Source: Burkholderia anthina | GTDB lineage: Bacteria > Pseudomonadota > Gammaproteobacteria > Burkholderiales > Burkholderiaceae | Assembly: GCF_001547525.1 (NCBI RefSeq) | Contig: NZ_CM003768.1 | Coordinates: 3,348,001-3,412,000, forward strand | Direction: 5' to 3' | Length of the DNA: 64,000 nucleotides | In this document: positions 45,817 to 54,403 of the stretch, in pieces | Numbering within the stretch: the stretch's first letter is position 1 | Layout: the number at the start of each line of letters is the position of its first letter | Made by a program: the position numbers and the translations under genes | Notes under the pieces: model-generated | Database searches by the model: none | Told to the model about the DNA's origin: nothing | Seen by the model: the letters and a program-made list of their open reading frames with translations, nothing else

Positions 45817-47022
45817 TCAGTGCGCGGCCCACAGCCACACGCTGCATGCCACGGCAACCGCGCCGTACACGGCATAGACGGGCACCTTGAAGCGCGTGAA
45901 GCACAGCGTCGCGAAAGCGCCCGTCAGCCAGTAAACGGGGTCGGCCGGCTCGCGATGCAGGATCTTCACGACTGCGACCACGAGAAAGCCCGTCGTCGCC
46001 GCGCGCAGCAGGCGCATCCCGTGCTCGAAGCGCGAATGGCGCTTGAGCCGGAGCAGGTGGTTCTGCGCAAATACGACGAGGCATCCCGACGGAATGAACA
46101 GCGCGGCCGTGGCGAGCAGCGCACCGATCCAGCCGTCGGTCAGGTAGCCGAGAAACGGCACGACGTTCAGCAGCGGCCCCGGCGCGACTGGCGACAGCGC
46201 GAAGGCGAGCGTGAAGTCGTGATCGGAGATGCCCGTCGCCGGCGACACGAACAGCGTCTTGAGCACCGGCAGCGCGGAGAAGCCGCCGCCGAACAGCGTC
46301 ATGCCGGCGCCCGCGAGGCGCGGCCACAGCAGGTCCGCCTGGTAATCGCCCGGCAGCGGCACCGCGAACAGCACGACGAGCACGCCGAGCAGCACGAGCA
46401 GGCCGCGGTCGCGTTTCGACAACGTGAAATCGACCGCGTCGCGTTGCGACGGCCCCGTCAGCCAGCCTGCTGCAAACGCGGCGAACAGAATCCCGACGAA
46501 AGCGGCCGGACTATGCGCGAAAGCGAGCAGAATCGTCGATAGCGCGGCGATCGTCTGTTCGAGCCGCGTGCGCGCGAGCGAGCGCACCTGCTTGACCCAC
46601 GTGACGCCGATCAGCGCGGCGAGCACCATCCCGAAGTGATTGATCAGCATCGGCGCGGCGAGCGAGCGCACGAGCGGCGTCTGATAGAAGATCGCGAACA
46701 GCGTCATCAGGATCGAGAACGGCAGCACGCTCGCGATGCCGGCGACCCATGCGCCGGCGCGACCGTGCAGCGTCTGGCCGACCTGCACGGCGACGTTGCA
46801 GCCGACGGGGCCCGGTACGAGCCATGCGAGCGCGACGAGATCGCCGAAGACGTGCGGCTCGATGCGCTGCAGCCGCTCCACGTAGTGGCGTTCGAGTTGC
46901 GCCATCATCGAAAGTCCGCCCCACGAGACGGCCGAAATGCCGGCGACGACCTTGAACAAGGCCCATAGGGATGCGGGTGCCTCTTCGACACGCGCGGTCG
47001 CTTCGACTTCGACGGTTGTCAT
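45817..47022 (-). CDS. chrA: ChrA chromate transporter-family protein
   Basis: 401 residues with two homologous CHR halves: WGGLSMMAQLERHYVERL ... VPGPVGCNVAVQVG (half 1) and FGGGFSALPVLKTLFVSP ... FALSPVAPGPLLNVVPFLGYL (half 2). About ten membrane helices. Family members export chromate, though many carry other anions. The start at 47022 (MTTVEVEATARVEEA) is chosen over an upstream extension. No chrB regulator beside it. Confidence 0.9.
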   Translation of the reverse strand: MTTVEVEATARVEEAPASLWALFKVVAGISAVSWGGLSMMAQLERHYVERLQRIEPHVFGDLVALAWLVPGPVGCNVAVQVGQTLHGRAGAWVAGIASVLPFSILMTLFAIFYQTPLVRSLAAPMLINHFGMVLAALIGVTWVKQVRSLARTRLEQTIAALSTILLAFAHSPAAFVGILFAAFAAGWLTGPSQRDAVDFTLSKRDRGLLVLLGVLVVLFAVPLPGDYQADLLWPRLAGAGMTLFGGGFSALPVLKTLFVSPATGISDHDFTLAFALSPVAPGPLLNVVPFLGYLTDGWIGALLATAALFIPSGCLVVFAQNHLLRLKRHSRFEHGMRLLRAATTGFLVVAVVKILHREPADPVYWLTGAFATLCFTRFKVPVYAVYGAVAVACSVWLWAAH

Positions 47023-47225
47023 GATTGTGTGGTTGGCGCAGGGCCGGATCTCTCGCGTAGGGCCGCGCCGGCGGCCCGCCGACACGTCGGCCCTCCCGAT
47101 TGTCCGCCGCGCATCGTGACACTACCATGCGCGAAAACGCTAGTTAATGAACTAAACGATCGGATCGGAAAACGTAACAATTGCGGCGGCGCGCAACCCG
47201 CGCCGCGGCGGCAGCGGTGTGGTGT

Positions 47226-49598
47226 TCAGCTGCCCGTGCTGCCGGTCGCGCGTTGCGCGACGACGTTCAGGCGCTCGCCGCGCACGCCGAAGCGTGCGAT
47301 CAGCGCGGGAATCGCGTCGGCCGGCACCGGGCGCGAGAACAGGAAGCCCTGCGCCTCGATTTCGCCGAGCGCGGACAGCCACGTGATCTGCTCCTCGGTC
47401 TCCGTGCCCTCGACGACGACGGTCAGCCCGAGCGAGCGCGCGAGATGCACGATCGACGACACCATCACGCACACGCTGCGATCGTTCGGAATCGCCTGCA
47501 CGAACGAGCGGTCGACCTTCAGCGTGTCGACGGAGAAGCGGTGCAGGTACGACAGCGACGAATAGCCGGTGCCGAAATCGTCGAGCGCGATCCGGATGCC
47601 GAGCTTCTTCAGCGCGACGATCTTCTCGGACACGAGTTCCGGATATTCCATCATCGCGGTTTCGGTGATCTCGATCTCGAGCCGGTTCGCGTCGATGCCG
47701 GTGTCGTGCAGCGCCTGCGAGATCGTCTCGATCAGGTCGCCGCGCCAGAACTGCACGGGCGAGATGTTGACCGCGAGCGTCAGCGTGTCGTGGCCTTCGT
47801 CGCGCCAGCGCGCGATCTGCTCGCACGCGGTGCGGATCACGAAGTCGCCGATCGGCACGATGAGGCCGGTCGATTCGGCGATCGAAATGAATTCGTTCGC
47901 GGAGATCACGCCGTGCTCGGGATGGTCCCAGCGCGCGAGCGCCTCGAAGCCGGTGATCGTGCGGTGCGTGAGGTCGATCTTCGGCTGGTACGCGAGGAAC
48001 AGCTGCCCCTCGGCGAGCGCGACGCGCAATTGCTGTTCCCAGCGCATCAGGTGGTCGGCGCGATGCGACAGGTGCGGCGCATAGAACTGGTAGCAGTTCT
48101 TGCCGGCGTCCTTCGCGCTGTACATCGCGAGGTCGGCCTTTTTCAGCAGGTCGATCTCGCTTTCGTTCGCGACGGTGTGCAGCGCGATGCCGATGCTCGC
48201 ATGCAGCACGAACGAGCTGCCGCGTACGTCGAACGGCTCGCTGAACATCCGGATGATCGCTTCCGCGAGCCGCACCGCGCGCCGCTCGACGTCGTCGCCC
48301 TTCATCACGACGACGAACTCGTCGCCGCCGATGCGCGCGAGCGAGCCTTCGTCGCCGACCGCATCGGCCAGGCGCGACGCGGTCATCTGCAGCACGATGT
48401 CGCCGGCGTTGTGGCCGAGCGTGTCGTTGACGGTCTTGAAGTTGTCGAGATCGATGAACAGCAGCCCGAGCCGCGACAGGCTCGCGGGCATCGACACGTC
48501 GTTGCGCAGCCCGCGCAGCGTCGCATAGCGGTTCGCGAGGCCGGTGAGCAGGTCGTATTCGGCAAGCTGCGTCATTTCGCGCTCGCGGCCGAGCAGCTTG
48601 CCGATCAGGCCGGTCGCGACGCCGAAGAACGCGAGCATCGCGAGCGTGATGAAGCTCGTCATCAGCAGGTAGACGTTGCGCGTGTGGGTGTAGTCCGCGA
48701 ACTCTTCCGTCTGCGACAGCCCGACCATCACCGCGAGCGGGTAGCCGTCGAGGTGGCGGTACGACACGATGCGCGTCACGCCGTCGATCGGATCGATGAT
48801 CGTGCCGGTCACGCGCTCCGCGATCGGGTAGACGCCCGACGCGGAGAACGCGCCCGGCGCGTTGTTCACCGAGCCCGTGCGCCGCGCGAGCACGGCGCCC
48901 GTGTCGGACACGACCGCGATCACGCCTTCCTTGCCGATGGCCGCGTTGTTGTAGAAATCGTTCGTGAAGTAGCTCGGGTCCTCCGACACCACGACGATGC
49001 CGGCGAAGCTGCCGTCCGGATTGTTCAGGCGCCGCGTCATCTGCAGCGTCCAGTGGCTCGACACGCGGCCGAGCACGGGCTTGCTGATGAAGAGGCGATC
49101 GTCGTTGTGCGCGAGGTGGACCTTGAAGTGCTCGCGGTCGGACAGGTTGATCGGCTGCGGATGGAGTTCGGCGGTGTTCGCGAACAGGATGCCTTTCGCG
49201 TTGACGAGCGACACCTGGATCAGCGTATCGCTGGGCACGACGCCTTTCTCGACGGCGCTCGCGAGATTGAAGCGCGCCGGCGATTTCTCGAATTCGAACT
49301 TGACGAAGCGGGTGATCTGGTCGACCTGGTGGATCGCCTTGACCGTATGCTGCTCGAGCGCGGACGACAGGATCGCCGCGGAAGCGGCCGCTTCCTTGTA
49401 CGCACTGTCCTTTTCAACGGACAGGCGCGCGATGATCACGGCCCACAGCAGCGCGAGCGCCAGCATCCCGAGCAGCGGGATGGCAAACAGCGCACGCCGG
49501 CGCGACTTGCGCGGCGCGCGCAGCGGCCGGTTCGGCGGCGTGTGGTTGGACCGGGCGGAGCTCATCGAAGAGGGTGGCGTCCTGCTCGCGTGCGCCAT
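47226..49598 (-). CDS. Membrane GGDEF-EAL cyclic-di-GMP enzyme
   Basis: 790 residues. TM1 (LFAIPLLGMLALALLWAVIIARL), a dCache-like periplasmic sensor (about 60-310), TM2 (VYLLMTSFITLAMLAFFGVATGLIG), GGDEF with intact ARIGGDEFVVV, and EAL with FEALARWDHP, NISPVQF, IEITET, DDFGTGYSS, KVDRSF and VEGTETEEQ all present, so both activities are possible. The RxxD inhibitory site ahead of GGDEF is absent. Start at 49598 (MAHASRTPPS), or 49565; neither has a strong ribosome site. Confidence 0.93.
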   Translation of the reverse strand: MAHASRTPPSSMSSARSNHTPPNRPLRAPRKSRRRALFAIPLLGMLALALLWAVIIARLSVEKDSAYKEAAASAAILSSALEQHTVKAIHQVDQITRFVKFEFEKSPARFNLASAVEKGVVPSDTLIQVSLVNAKGILFANTAELHPQPINLSDREHFKVHLAHNDDRLFISKPVLGRVSSHWTLQMTRRLNNPDGSFAGIVVVSEDPSYFTNDFYNNAAIGKEGVIAVVSDTGAVLARRTGSVNNAPGAFSASGVYPIAERVTGTIIDPIDGVTRIVSYRHLDGYPLAVMVGLSQTEEFADYTHTRNVYLLMTSFITLAMLAFFGVATGLIGKLLGREREMTQLAEYDLLTGLANRYATLRGLRNDVSMPASLSRLGLLFIDLDNFKTVNDTLGHNAGDIVLQMTASRLADAVGDEGSLARIGGDEFVVVMKGDDVERRAVRLAEAIIRMFSEPFDVRGSSFVLHASIGIALHTVANESEIDLLKKADLAMYSAKDAGKNCYQFYAPHLSHRADHLMRWEQQLRVALAEGQLFLAYQPKIDLTHRTITGFEALARWDHPEHGVISANEFISIAESTGLIVPIGDFVIRTACEQIARWRDEGHDTLTLAVNISPVQFWRGDLIETISQALHDTGIDANRLEIEITETAMMEYPELVSEKIVALKKLGIRIALDDFGTGYSSLSYLHRFSVDTLKVDRSFVQAIPNDRSVCVMVSSIVHLARSLGLTVVVEGTETEEQITWLSALGEIEAQGFLFSRPVPADAIPALIARFGVRGERLNVVAQRATGSTGS

Positions 49599-49781
49599 CC
49601 GTCTGGATGGCCGGCTATGGTTCGGATTGTCCCGACGTCTGTTCGTTCGCGGGACGCGCAACCATGGACAGACCTCCGAAACAACGGATTAGGCCCGATA
49701 TTACTGGTTGGAACGTTTTTGCGATAGTTGGGCAAAGCGCGGGGCGCCGGACGCGCCCGTACCATCGCACATCGCGAAATG

Positions 49782-50666
49782 TCAGTGGGGTGAACGGAAC
49801 GTGCCGTCGACGACCGTGACGACTTGGCCGCCGATCCAGGTCGTGCCGTCTTCGTCGTAGCGGACGAAGACGCGGCCGTCGCGGCCGATCGCCGTGCCCT
49901 GGCGGGCCGTATACGACGGGCCGGGGCGGCGTTCCTGCCGCGTCAGCAGCCCGGCCAGCGCGGCGTTCGCGCTGCCGGTGACGGGATCCTCGCCGGGCGT
50001 GCCGAACGTACCGCCCGTCATCAGGCAGCGGATCTCGAACGTCGCGGGGCCGCCTTCGGCGTGCGGTGCATAGGCGGCGAGGCCATCCACGCCGTAGCGG
50101 CGGGTCAGCGCCGCCAGCGCGGCCGGATCGGGCGACAGGCCGATGCACGCGTCGGCCGACTTCAGCCGCACGACCAGCCACGGCGCGCCGTTGTCGACCG
50201 CGCACGGCTCGGCATCGAGGTCGAGCGCGTCGCTGCGCAGCGCGGCGGCCAGTGCCGCGTAGTCCGAACGGTCGAGCGGCGTGACGCGCGCCGGCGGCGC
50301 GGCGAACGCCCAGCCGCCGGCCTGCTCGCGCAGCGCGACCCGGCCGACCCCGCACTGCTGGATCAGCCGGCCCGGCGTGCGCGGCCGCGCGCCGCTTTCG
50401 AGGAACGCGTGCGCGGTGCCGAGCGTCGGGTGGCCGGCGAACGGCAGTTCGCCGCCCGTCGTGAAGATCCGCACGCGATAGTCGGCTTCCGGATCGGTCG
50501 GCGTGCAGAGGAACGTCGTTTCCGACAGGTTCGTCCAGCGGGCGATCTCGAGCATGGTGTCGTCGCCGAGCGAATCGGCGTCGAACACCACGGCGAGCGG
50601 ATTGCCCTTGAACGGCGCCGACGTGAACACGTCGACCTGCTTGAAGCGAACCAGACGGCCGGCCAT
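49782..50666 (-). CDS. PhzF-family isomerase
   Basis: 294 residues with PhzF/DapF fold motifs: FKQVDVFTSAPFKGNPLAVVFDAD, catalytic Glu in NLSETTFLC, GGELPFAGHPTLGTAHAFLE, and GEDPVTGSANAALAGLL in the second half. The family isomerises small amino or hydroxy acids; the substrate is unknown. Last gene of a minus-strand set, 13 bases after RidA. Confidence 0.9.
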   Translation of the reverse strand: MAGRLVRFKQVDVFTSAPFKGNPLAVVFDADSLGDDTMLEIARWTNLSETTFLCTPTDPEADYRVRIFTTGGELPFAGHPTLGTAHAFLESGARPRTPGRLIQQCGVGRVALREQAGGWAFAAPPARVTPLDRSDYAALAAALRSDALDLDAEPCAVDNGAPWLVVRLKSADACIGLSPDPAALAALTRRYGVDGLAAYAPHAEGGPATFEIRCLMTGGTFGTPGEDPVTGSANAALAGLLTRQERRPGPSYTARQGTAIGRDGRVFVRYDEDGTTWIGGQVVTVVDGTFRSPH

Positions 50667-50679
50667 CGCGACGCGCGCG

Positions 50680-51138
50680 TTACGCGACTTCGGCGATCAG
50701 TTCGATCTCGACGCACGCGCCGAGCGGGATCTGCGCGACGCCGAACGCCGAGCGCGCATGCTTGCCCGCGTCGCCGAACACTTCGGCGATCAGCTCCGAC
50801 GCGCCGTTCGTCACGACGTGCTGTTCGGTGAAGTCGAGCGTCGAGTTGACGAGGCTCATCAGCTTGACGATGCGCGTGACCTTGTTCAAATCGCCGGTGT
50901 GCGCGTGCAGCGTCGCGAGCAGGTCGATCGCGATCGAGCGGGCGGCCGCCTTGCCGTCTTCCGTCTGCAGATCCGCGCCGAGCTTGCCGGCCCAGACCTT
51001 GCCGTCCTTCTTCGCGATGTGGCCCGACAGGTAGACCGTGTTGCCGCTTTGCGCGCTCATCACGTAGGCGGCGGCCGGCGCGCCGGCGGTCGGGAGCTCG
51101 ATGCCGAGCGACTTCAGTTTGTCGTAGACGTTAGCCAT
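50680..51138 (-). CDS. RidA-family protein
   Basis: 152-residue trimeric YjgF/RidA-like protein. YLSGHIAKKDGKVWAGKLGADLQTEDGKAAARSIAIDLLATL and the ending IPLGACVEIELIAEVA mark the longer RidA subfamily. The classic catalytic Arg of enamine deaminases is not at its usual place. Likely clears reactive imines or enamines made by the neighbouring aminotransferase (inferred). Confidence 0.88.
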   Translation of the reverse strand: MANVYDKLKSLGIELPTAGAPAAAYVMSAQSGNTVYLSGHIAKKDGKVWAGKLGADLQTEDGKAAARSIAIDLLATLHAHTGDLNKVTRIVKLMSLVNSTLDFTEQHVVTNGASELIAEVFGDAGKHARSAFGVAQIPLGACVEIELIAEVA

Positions 51139-51181
51139 GCGTTCGATTCCTCGTAGAGAGTCGTGACAGGGAAAAAGGGGA

Positions 51182-52375
51182 TCAGAGGCGCTCGCCGAGG
51201 CGCTCGCGCAGCAGCTTGCCGAGACGCGCGACGCCTTCCTCGATCTTCTCGGGCGGCACCGTCACGAACGACAGGCGCAGCGTGTTCTGCTGCGCGTTCT
51301 CCGCGAAGAACGGCGCGCCCGGCACGAAGGCGACGTGGTTGTCGACGGCCGCGGCGAGCAGCTTCATGCTGTCGATCTGCGCGGGCAGGTTCACCCAGAT
51401 GAACATCCCGCCTTCCGGGCGGTTCCACGTGACGCCTTCCGGCATGTGGCGCGCGAGCGCGCCGAGCATCGCGTCGCACTGCGCGCTGTACAGCTCGCGG
51501 ATCGTCGGGATGTGCTCGTCGAGGAAGCCGTCCTTGATCACTTCGTGCGCGATGCGCTGCGTGAGCGTCGGCGTGTGCAGGTCGGTGGCCTGCTTGGCCT
51601 GCACGAGCTTGAAGTGGAGTTCCTCGGGCGCGATGATGTAGCCGATCCGCAGGCCCGGCGCGAGCACCTTCGAGAACGTGCCGAGGTGCACGACGTGGTC
51701 GGGCGCCATCGACAGCATCGTCGGCAGCGGCTCGCCCTGGTAGTTCAGCGCGCCGTACGGATCGTCCTCCAGCACCGGGAACGGGCTCGACTGCGCGAAC
51801 GCGGCGAGCGCGCGGCGGCGCTCGACGGGCAGGCGGCGGCCGGTCGGGTTCTGGAAGTTCGGCTGCGCGTACAGCAGGCGCGCGCCTTGCGTGAGTTCGG
51901 GCGTGAGGCCTGCGGGCAGCAGGCCCTGCTCGTCGGTGGGCACCTGCACGTAGCGCGGCTCGTACAGCGAGAACGATTGCAGCGCGCCGAGGTAGGTCGG
52001 CGTTTCGACGAGGACCGGGCTGCCCGGATCGACGAGCGCCTTGCCGAGCAGGTCGAGCGCCTGCTGCGAACCGGTCGTGATCAGCACCTGCGACACGCGC
52101 ACGCTGTAGCGCTCGGCGATCCACTCGCGCAGCGGCAGGTAGCCTTCGGTCGCGCTGTACTGGAGTGCCGCGGCCGGCGCGTCGCGCAGCACGCGGTCGG
52201 CGGCGGCGCGCATGCGTTCCGCCGGGAACGTCGCGGGAGCGGGCAGGCCGCCGGCGAACGAGATGACCTCGGGGCGTTCCGTGACCTTCAGGATCTCGCG
52301 GATCGCAGAGCTCGTCAGCTTGCGGGCGCGTTCGGAAAGCTGCCAGTGCGGCGGATGCAGGTCGCTCGGATTCAT
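51182..52375 (-). CDS. PLP-dependent aminotransferase, class I/II
   Basis: 397 residues, fold type I, like LysN/2-aminoadipate aminotransferases: FAGGLPAPATFPAERM, SATEGYLPLREWIAERY, TTGSQQALDLLGKALVDPGSPVLVE, PNFQNPTGRRL, DDPYGALNY, and catalytic Lys in LGTFSKVLAPGLRIGYI. Preferred substrate unknown. Centre of the five-gene set with RidA, PhzF, an EamA exporter and a VOC protein. Confidence 0.92.
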   Translation of the reverse strand: MNPSDLHPPHWQLSERARKLTSSAIREILKVTERPEVISFAGGLPAPATFPAERMRAAADRVLRDAPAAALQYSATEGYLPLREWIAERYSVRVSQVLITTGSQQALDLLGKALVDPGSPVLVETPTYLGALQSFSLYEPRYVQVPTDEQGLLPAGLTPELTQGARLLYAQPNFQNPTGRRLPVERRRALAAFAQSSPFPVLEDDPYGALNYQGEPLPTMLSMAPDHVVHLGTFSKVLAPGLRIGYIIAPEELHFKLVQAKQATDLHTPTLTQRIAHEVIKDGFLDEHIPTIRELYSAQCDAMLGALARHMPEGVTWNRPEGGMFIWVNLPAQIDSMKLLAAAVDNHVAFVPGAPFFAENAQQNTLRLSFVTVPPEKIEEGVARLGKLLRERLGERL

Positions 52376-52527
52376 AGTCTCCTCGTTCGGATATCGTGGT
52401 CAGTCAAGAAAGGTCGTTCGGGCGGATCGCTTCGACGCCGCCGGGTGGGCGAGCGCGAGCACGATGAAGCCCTCGCGGCTGGGTAGGCAATACCGATCAG
52501 GCAAAGCGTCCATTATGGCGCACCTCA

Positions 52528-53436
52528 TCAGCCGGCGCGAGCGGGGCGCGGTGCCGTGGCCACCGTCGAGCGGCGCCCGAGCACCACGGTCGCGATCACG
52601 GCCGCCGCGAACAGCCACGTGGACGGCGTGACCGTTTCGCCGAACAGCAGCGCGGAAAAGGCGATCGTGAAGAAAATCTGCAGCAATTGCACCTGGCCGA
52701 CGCGCGCGGTGCCGCCCATCGCAAGCCCCGCGTACCACGCGAAAAAGCCGATGAATTGCGAAAAGAGGGTCACGTACCCGAACGCGAGCCACGTGCGCAG
52801 CGCGAGCGGGCCCGGATGCGCGGCGTGCTGCGTCCACGCGAGCCAGCCGACCGGCAGCACGAGGAATGGCGCCGACACGACGAGCGCCCAGCAGATCACC
52901 TGCCAGCCGCCGATCTGGCGCGCGAGGCGCGCGCCTTCCGCATAGCCGAGCGCGCCGATGCCGACCGCGACGAGCATCAGCGCGTCGCCGGCCTGCACGG
53001 TGCCGCCGCCGTCGCGCAGCGCGAACGCGATCACGAGCGCGCTGCCGGCCACCGCGCTGGCCCAGAACGCCTTCGACGGCCGTTCGTGCGACAGCCACGC
53101 CGCATACAGCGCGACGAACAACGGCTGCAGCCCGTTGACCACCGCGCCGTGCGAGGCCGGCACCGATTTCATCGCCCAAGCGGAGAACACCGGATACGCG
53201 ATGATCACGCCGGCCGACGTGATCGCGAGGCTCTTCAGTTGCGCGCGGGTCGGCAGCGGCTCGCGGCGCCACCACAGCAGCAGGCCGGCCGGCACGGCGG
53301 CGGCGAGCGCGCGGCCGAGCCCGTTGAGCAGCGGATTGAGCTCGGATACGACGATCCGCGTCATCGGCAGCGTCAGGCTGAAGATCATCACGCCGATGAG
53401 GCCGAGCAGCATGCCCCGGGTTTCGCGCGAATTCAT
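52528..53436 (-). CDS. EamA/DMT-family transporter
   Basis: 302 residues, ten membrane helices in two EamA repeats: LLGLIGVMIFSLTLPMTRIVV and SLAITSAGVIIAYPVFSAWAM open the halves. Amino-acid or metabolite export is the usual role. Start MNSRETRGMLLG at 53436. Spaced 152 bases from the aminotransferase and 44 bases from the VOC gene, so probably co-transcribed. Confidence 0.9.
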   Translation of the reverse strand: MNSRETRGMLLGLIGVMIFSLTLPMTRIVVSELNPLLNGLGRALAAAVPAGLLLWWRREPLPTRAQLKSLAITSAGVIIAYPVFSAWAMKSVPASHGAVVNGLQPLFVALYAAWLSHERPSKAFWASAVAGSALVIAFALRDGGGTVQAGDALMLVAVGIGALGYAEGARLARQIGGWQVICWALVVSAPFLVLPVGWLAWTQHAAHPGPLALRTWLAFGYVTLFSQFIGFFAWYAGLAMGGTARVGQVQLLQIFFTIAFSALLFGETVTPSTWLFAAAVIATVVLGRRSTVATAPRPARAG

Positions 53437-53480
53437 TCGTGGGTGTCTCCGTCTTGCAGGGTAGGTAGTCGGGCGGATGT

Positions 53481-54173
53481 TCAGCGCAGCGTGCGCGTGC
53501 CCTGCGGCGTGTCGAATTCGGCGACGAGCGCGGGCGGACCGTCGGTGGATTCGACGTCGAGCAGGTGCGCGGCGCCGAGCCAGTCGAGCTGCTCGCGGAT
53601 CGTATCCGCACGCGGATGGGCGCCCTTGAGCGCCTTCAGCGCGACGCCGTCGTTCGGCAGCGAGTCGGCCGGATGACGCGGGCTGTCCCACTGGATCAGC
53701 GACGGCACGAGGCCGTCGCCCGCGCCTTGCCATGCGGGGAAGCTGCCGTCGTCGGGCACCGTGAGGCCCCAGCTCAAGTCGCCGCGCCGCATCGCGACGA
53801 CGGGCGCGATGCGGGCCGGGTACTGGCGCTGCCACAGCGCAAGCTGGCGCGGGCGGTCGACGCGGGCGACCCAGTGCGCGAGAAACGGGCCCTGCGCGAG
53901 CCGAGCCTGAATCGCCGGATCGTCGAGCCCGAACAGCCGCGCGCGCGGCGGCTTCGCATCGTCGCCCGGCGCGGGCGCATCGGGGTCGATCGCGATCACT
54001 TCGAGGTAGAGCCCGCCCCACGCGCCGAACAGCGCATTGTGGGTCCGCATCAGCGGATGGCGGCCGCCGCCGGCCGGTTCGATGCCGAGTGCATCGGCGA
54101 CATGGCGCACGCCTTCGTCGAGGGTACGCGCGGCAATCACGAGATGGTCGAGTGTCAGGGAGCGGGCTGGCAT
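53481..54173 (-). CDS. VOC/glyoxalase-like protein
   Basis: 230 residues, glyoxalase_3-type: SLTLDHLVIAARTLDEGVRHVADALGIEPAGGGRHPLMRTHNALFGAWGGLYLEVIAIDPDAPAP gives the His/Glu metal scaffold in the first half. Function unknown; may process a dicarbonyl or imine. Start MPARSLTLDHLVIAA at 54173; the open frame upstream is discarded. First gene of the minus-strand set, divergent from the MocR gene. Confidence 0.85.
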   Translation of the reverse strand: MPARSLTLDHLVIAARTLDEGVRHVADALGIEPAGGGRHPLMRTHNALFGAWGGLYLEVIAIDPDAPAPGDDAKPPRARLFGLDDPAIQARLAQGPFLAHWVARVDRPRQLALWQRQYPARIAPVVAMRRGDLSWGLTVPDDGSFPAWQGAGDGLVPSLIQWDSPRHPADSLPNDGVALKALKGAHPRADTIREQLDWLGAAHLLDVESTDGPPALVAEFDTPQGTRTLR

Positions 54174-54356
54174 GAGCGTCGGTCGGGAAGCGAAAGTGTC
54201 ATGGTAGGCGGACGACGTACCGGGCGGGGGCCGGGCCGGCCGGCGCACCGGCCGCGACGCGGGCCGGCGGGCGCGGCGCCTGGTATGGCGCGGCCGGAAC
54301 GGCGGCAGCACGATCGCCATTCCGGTCAACTGTAATCGTCGCTACCGGCACAGTAA

Positions 54357-54387
54357 CGGTACAATCGGCGCGATAGCCTTCGGTACA
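54357..54387 (+). promoter_or_regulatory. CGGTACA direct repeats, MocR operator and promoter candidate
   Basis: CGGTACA occurs at 54357-54363 and 54381-54387 (24-bp period), a spacing and orientation seen in MocR-type operators. TACAAT at 54360-54365 could be the regulator's -10 box, so binding would autoregulate it. Confidence 0.45.
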
Positions 54388-54403
54388 GTTGGAGCCGCCG
54401 CCC

